Assembly: GCA_030830385.1 (NCBI GenBank)
Contig: JAURNA010000212.1
Coordinates: forward strand, 1-14,406
Source: Crocinitomicaceae bacterium
Lineage (GTDB): Bacteria; Bacteroidota; Bacteroidia; Flavobacteriales_D; Crocinitomicaceae
Reading direction: 5' to 3'
Length of the DNA: 14,406 nucleotides
Shown here: one piece after another, positions 13,952 to 14,406 of the stretch
How the letters are laid out: each line of letters opens with the position of its first letter
How positions within the stretch are numbered: the first letter of the stretch is position 1
The notes under the pieces: model-generated
Databases searched by the model: none
What the model was told of the DNA's origin: nothing
What the model saw: the letters and a program-made list of their open reading frames with translations, nothing else
Translations under genes and position numbers: made by a program

Positions 13952-14406
13952 TTAATACTCATCGGAAATGATGATTGATACAACTCCTTTTTGTGAGCCT
14001 CTTTTTTGATCGTTGAACTCAATAATAAAGTAGTACGATCCCACTGGCAACAACTCTCCATTCCATGTTCCATCCCAACGGTTGTTATCGTATGAGCCAT
14101 CTGTTTGCGAGTTATGAGTGAAGACCGCATTGCCCCAACGATTATAGATGTATACACTGTTGTTTGGATACGCCCTATCGAGATTCAATACTTCCCAATC
14201 GTCATTCATCATGTCGCCATCTGGCGTGATCGCGGTTGGAATGATTACTTCACAATCTTCGAATGTTATGGTGACCACTGTAGGAGGTCCAACACACCCT
14301 TCATCAGATGTTTCATCCACATAATAGAGAGTCGTGCCAATTGCGTTGTACGCATCCTGTGTTGACCCCGTTCCGATTGGTGTAATCATGGAAACATCAT
14401 CAAACC
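13952..14406 (-). CDS. C-terminal end of a secreted protein with T9SS type B (CHU_C) sorting domain
   Basis: Only the last 151 codons or so are in the window; the frame is open past the right edge (FDDVSMITPIGTG at the boundary), so no start is assigned. The last 95 residues are the gliding-motility-associated / CHU_C domain: IIPTAITPDGDMMNDDWEVL, VYIYNRWGNAVFTH, the YDNNRWDGTWNGELLPVGSYYFIIEF block and the final GVVSIII. This domain directs the protein through the outer membrane by the type IX system, where it usually requires a PorP/SprF-type partner rather than the sortase route of type A domains. The part before it (TLYYVDETSDEGCVGPPTVVTITFEDC) looks like the end of an Ig-like or repeat region of a large adhesin. 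Its own terminator hairpin follows. Confidence 0.92.
   Translation of the reverse strand, partial: FDDVSMITPIGTGSTQDAYNAIGTTLYYVDETSDEGCVGPPTVVTITFEDCEVIIPTAITPDGDMMNDDWEVLNLDRAYPNNSVYIYNRWGNAVFTHNSQTDGSYDNNRWDGTWNGELLPVGSYYFIIEFNDQKRGSQKGVVSIIISDEY

Overview
The window looks like chromosome from a member of the Bacteroidota, most likely of the order Flavobacteriales. Evidence: a type IX secretion lipoprotein of the SprE/PorW family, a CHU_C-type (T9SS type B) sorting domain, the Bacteroidota-style ATP synthase cluster (a long AtpB with a His-rich exported N-terminus, atpD and atpC absent), three matches to the Bacteroidota -7 promoter motif TAnnTTTG, and A-rich rather than Shine-Dalgarno leaders. 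I cannot name the genus.

Layout, left to right. (1) 1-1257, minus strand: the first 419 codons of a large unrecognised Trp-rich protein that runs off the window edge. (2) 1397-1429: a strong intrinsic terminator closing the ATP synthase operon. (3) 1450-6812, minus strand: the operon in transcription order atpB-atpE-atpF-atpH-atpA-[insert]-atpG, with a -7 promoter element at 6841-6848. The insert between atpA and atpG is a four-helix-bundle (23S rRNA intervening-sequence-protein type) gene broken by a one-base frameshift and bounded by 19-bp imperfect inverted repeats. A 13-bp perfect hairpin lies just after atpE and a 7-bp hairpin just after atpH. (4) 7115-12339, minus strand: a tightly packed set yebC, exported methyltransferase-like protein, sprE/porW, bactofilin, AtpZ, and an AtpI-like membrane protein, separated from atpB by about 300 bp without a recognisable gene. 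(5) 12340-12551: a divergent promoter region with a perfect 20-bp palindrome between two consensus-like promoters. (6) 12552-13898, plus strand: a saccharopine dehydrogenase-family enzyme. (7) 13898-13937: a convergent terminator hairpin. (8) 13952-14406, minus strand: the C-terminal end of a secreted protein with a T9SS type B sorting domain.

How the genes work together. AtpZ and the AtpI-like protein are probable assembly or accessory proteins for the F-type ATP synthase encoded next door, which builds a, c, b, delta, alpha and gamma here and must receive beta and epsilon from another locus. The c subunit lacks the Na+-ligand pattern, so proton coupling is expected. SprE/PorW belongs to the type IX secretion machinery, whose clients carry sorting domains such as the one at the right edge. 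Most of the window is conserved core genome. The parts worth a second look are the broken four-helix-bundle insert with its inverted ends, the intercistronic hairpins, the exported methyltransferase-like protein, the palindrome at 12426-12445 and the unrecognised gene at the left edge.
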